Of a DNA stretch of 6,410 nucleotides, positions 6,224 to 6,410 are shown piece after piece. Under the pieces are notes generated by a model, which worked only from the letters and a program-made list of their open reading frames with translations, had not been told where the DNA came from and did not search any database. The DNA lies in NCBI GenBank assembly GCA_020328135.1, contig JAIXNA010000065.1, positions 1 to 6,410 of the forward strand. Direction: 5' to 3'. This DNA comes from Candidatus Endomicrobiellum dinenymphae (lineage in GTDB: Bacteria; Elusimicrobiota; Endomicrobiia; Endomicrobiales; Endomicrobiaceae). How positions within the stretch are numbered: position 1 is the stretch's first letter; each line of letters begins with the position of its first letter. Made by a program: the position numbers and the translations under genes.

Positions 6224-6410
6224 TTACCTGCCATTTGCAATTTCAGTACTTTTATGTTCAAGCGCAAGCGCATTATTTTTATTTACAATCCAAGATATTA
6301 CGCTTTCGGGATAGATATCTTTTAAGCCGCGCAGTAAAAAAGTTGTTCTTAAAACGCCGCCAATCGCGCCAAGTTTTATAATGAGAATACGTGTTTTTTT
6401 GCACAAAGAA
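6224..6410 (-). pseudogene. Remnant of a GT9 (heptosyltransferase-type) glycosyltransferase gene, N-terminal end only
   Basis: The fragment reads from the right window edge to a TAA at 6224-6226. It encodes about 60 residues, against roughly 340 for an intact ADP-heptose:LPS heptosyltransferase-like protein. The start matches the family N-terminus closely: RILIIKLGAIGGVLRTT, then LLRGLKDIYPES, WIV and ALALEH. The frame is open to the window edge. A TTG at 6406 could be the start, but a true start just outside is equally possible. After ALEH the family sequence stops abruptly (KSTEIANGR, stop), and the GT39-PAP2 ATG follows 8 bp later, so the remaining ~280 codons appear deleted rather than shifted into another frame. 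Gly17 replaces the Asp of the KxGxxGD motif, which acts as catalytic base in WaaC (Asp13 in E. coli). Truncation and the active-site change both argue it is non-functional, although it may still be transcribed as the leader of the downstream gene. Confidence 0.75.

Overview
This is an AT-rich window (roughly one-third G+C by eye) of densely packed, bacterial-type genes. It encodes an outer-membrane TonB-dependent receptor and lipid-linked glycan/LPS-type enzymes, so the host is a diderm (Gram-negative-type) bacterium. AT-richness, very short spacers and several apparent loss-of-function changes suggest a lineage undergoing genome reduction, for example a host-associated symbiont. An Elusimicrobia/Endomicrobium-like origin is my guess from protein style and is not proven by anything in the window.

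Left part (about 1-4093, + strand): one tightly packed uptake operon. It holds the C-terminal half of a periplasmic substrate-binding protein (5' end outside the window), a BtuC/FecCD-type permease, a BtuD/FecE-type ATPase and a BtuB-like TonB-dependent outer-membrane receptor. Adjacent genes overlap by 11 bp or are separated by 1 and 4 bp. Together they would carry a metal chelate across both membranes. The receptor binds and imports it using TonB energy, the binding protein captures it in the periplasm, and the permease/ATPase pair moves it inward. Vitamin B12 or another corrinoid is my preferred substrate, because the receptor is BtuB-sized with a BtuB-like plug. Heme or a ferric siderophore cannot be excluded.

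Right part (about 4110-6410, - strand): a cell-envelope module converging on the uptake operon, with only 16 bp between the two stop codons. It holds the remnant of a GT9 (heptosyltransferase-type) gene, cut to its first ~60 residues. Immediately downstream lies a 701-residue membrane protein that joins an ArnT-like GT39 glycosyltransferase to a C-terminal PAP2 lipid phosphatase.

Most interesting points: (1) the GT39-PAP2 fusion itself; (2) Asn in place of the usual first catalytic Asp of its GT39 half; (3) Gly in place of the catalytic Asp, plus truncation, in the neighbouring GT9 remnant; (4) a receptor C-terminus lacking the usual terminal Phe, where removing a single G at 4082 would restore a canonical ...SLKF-stop ending. 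Points 2-4 fit erosion of envelope-glycan functions beside a largely preserved nutrient-uptake operon. I see no RNA gene, CRISPR array, insertion sequence, integron or phage signal, and no gene-free stretch longer than 16 bp. I found no convincing wholly new system.
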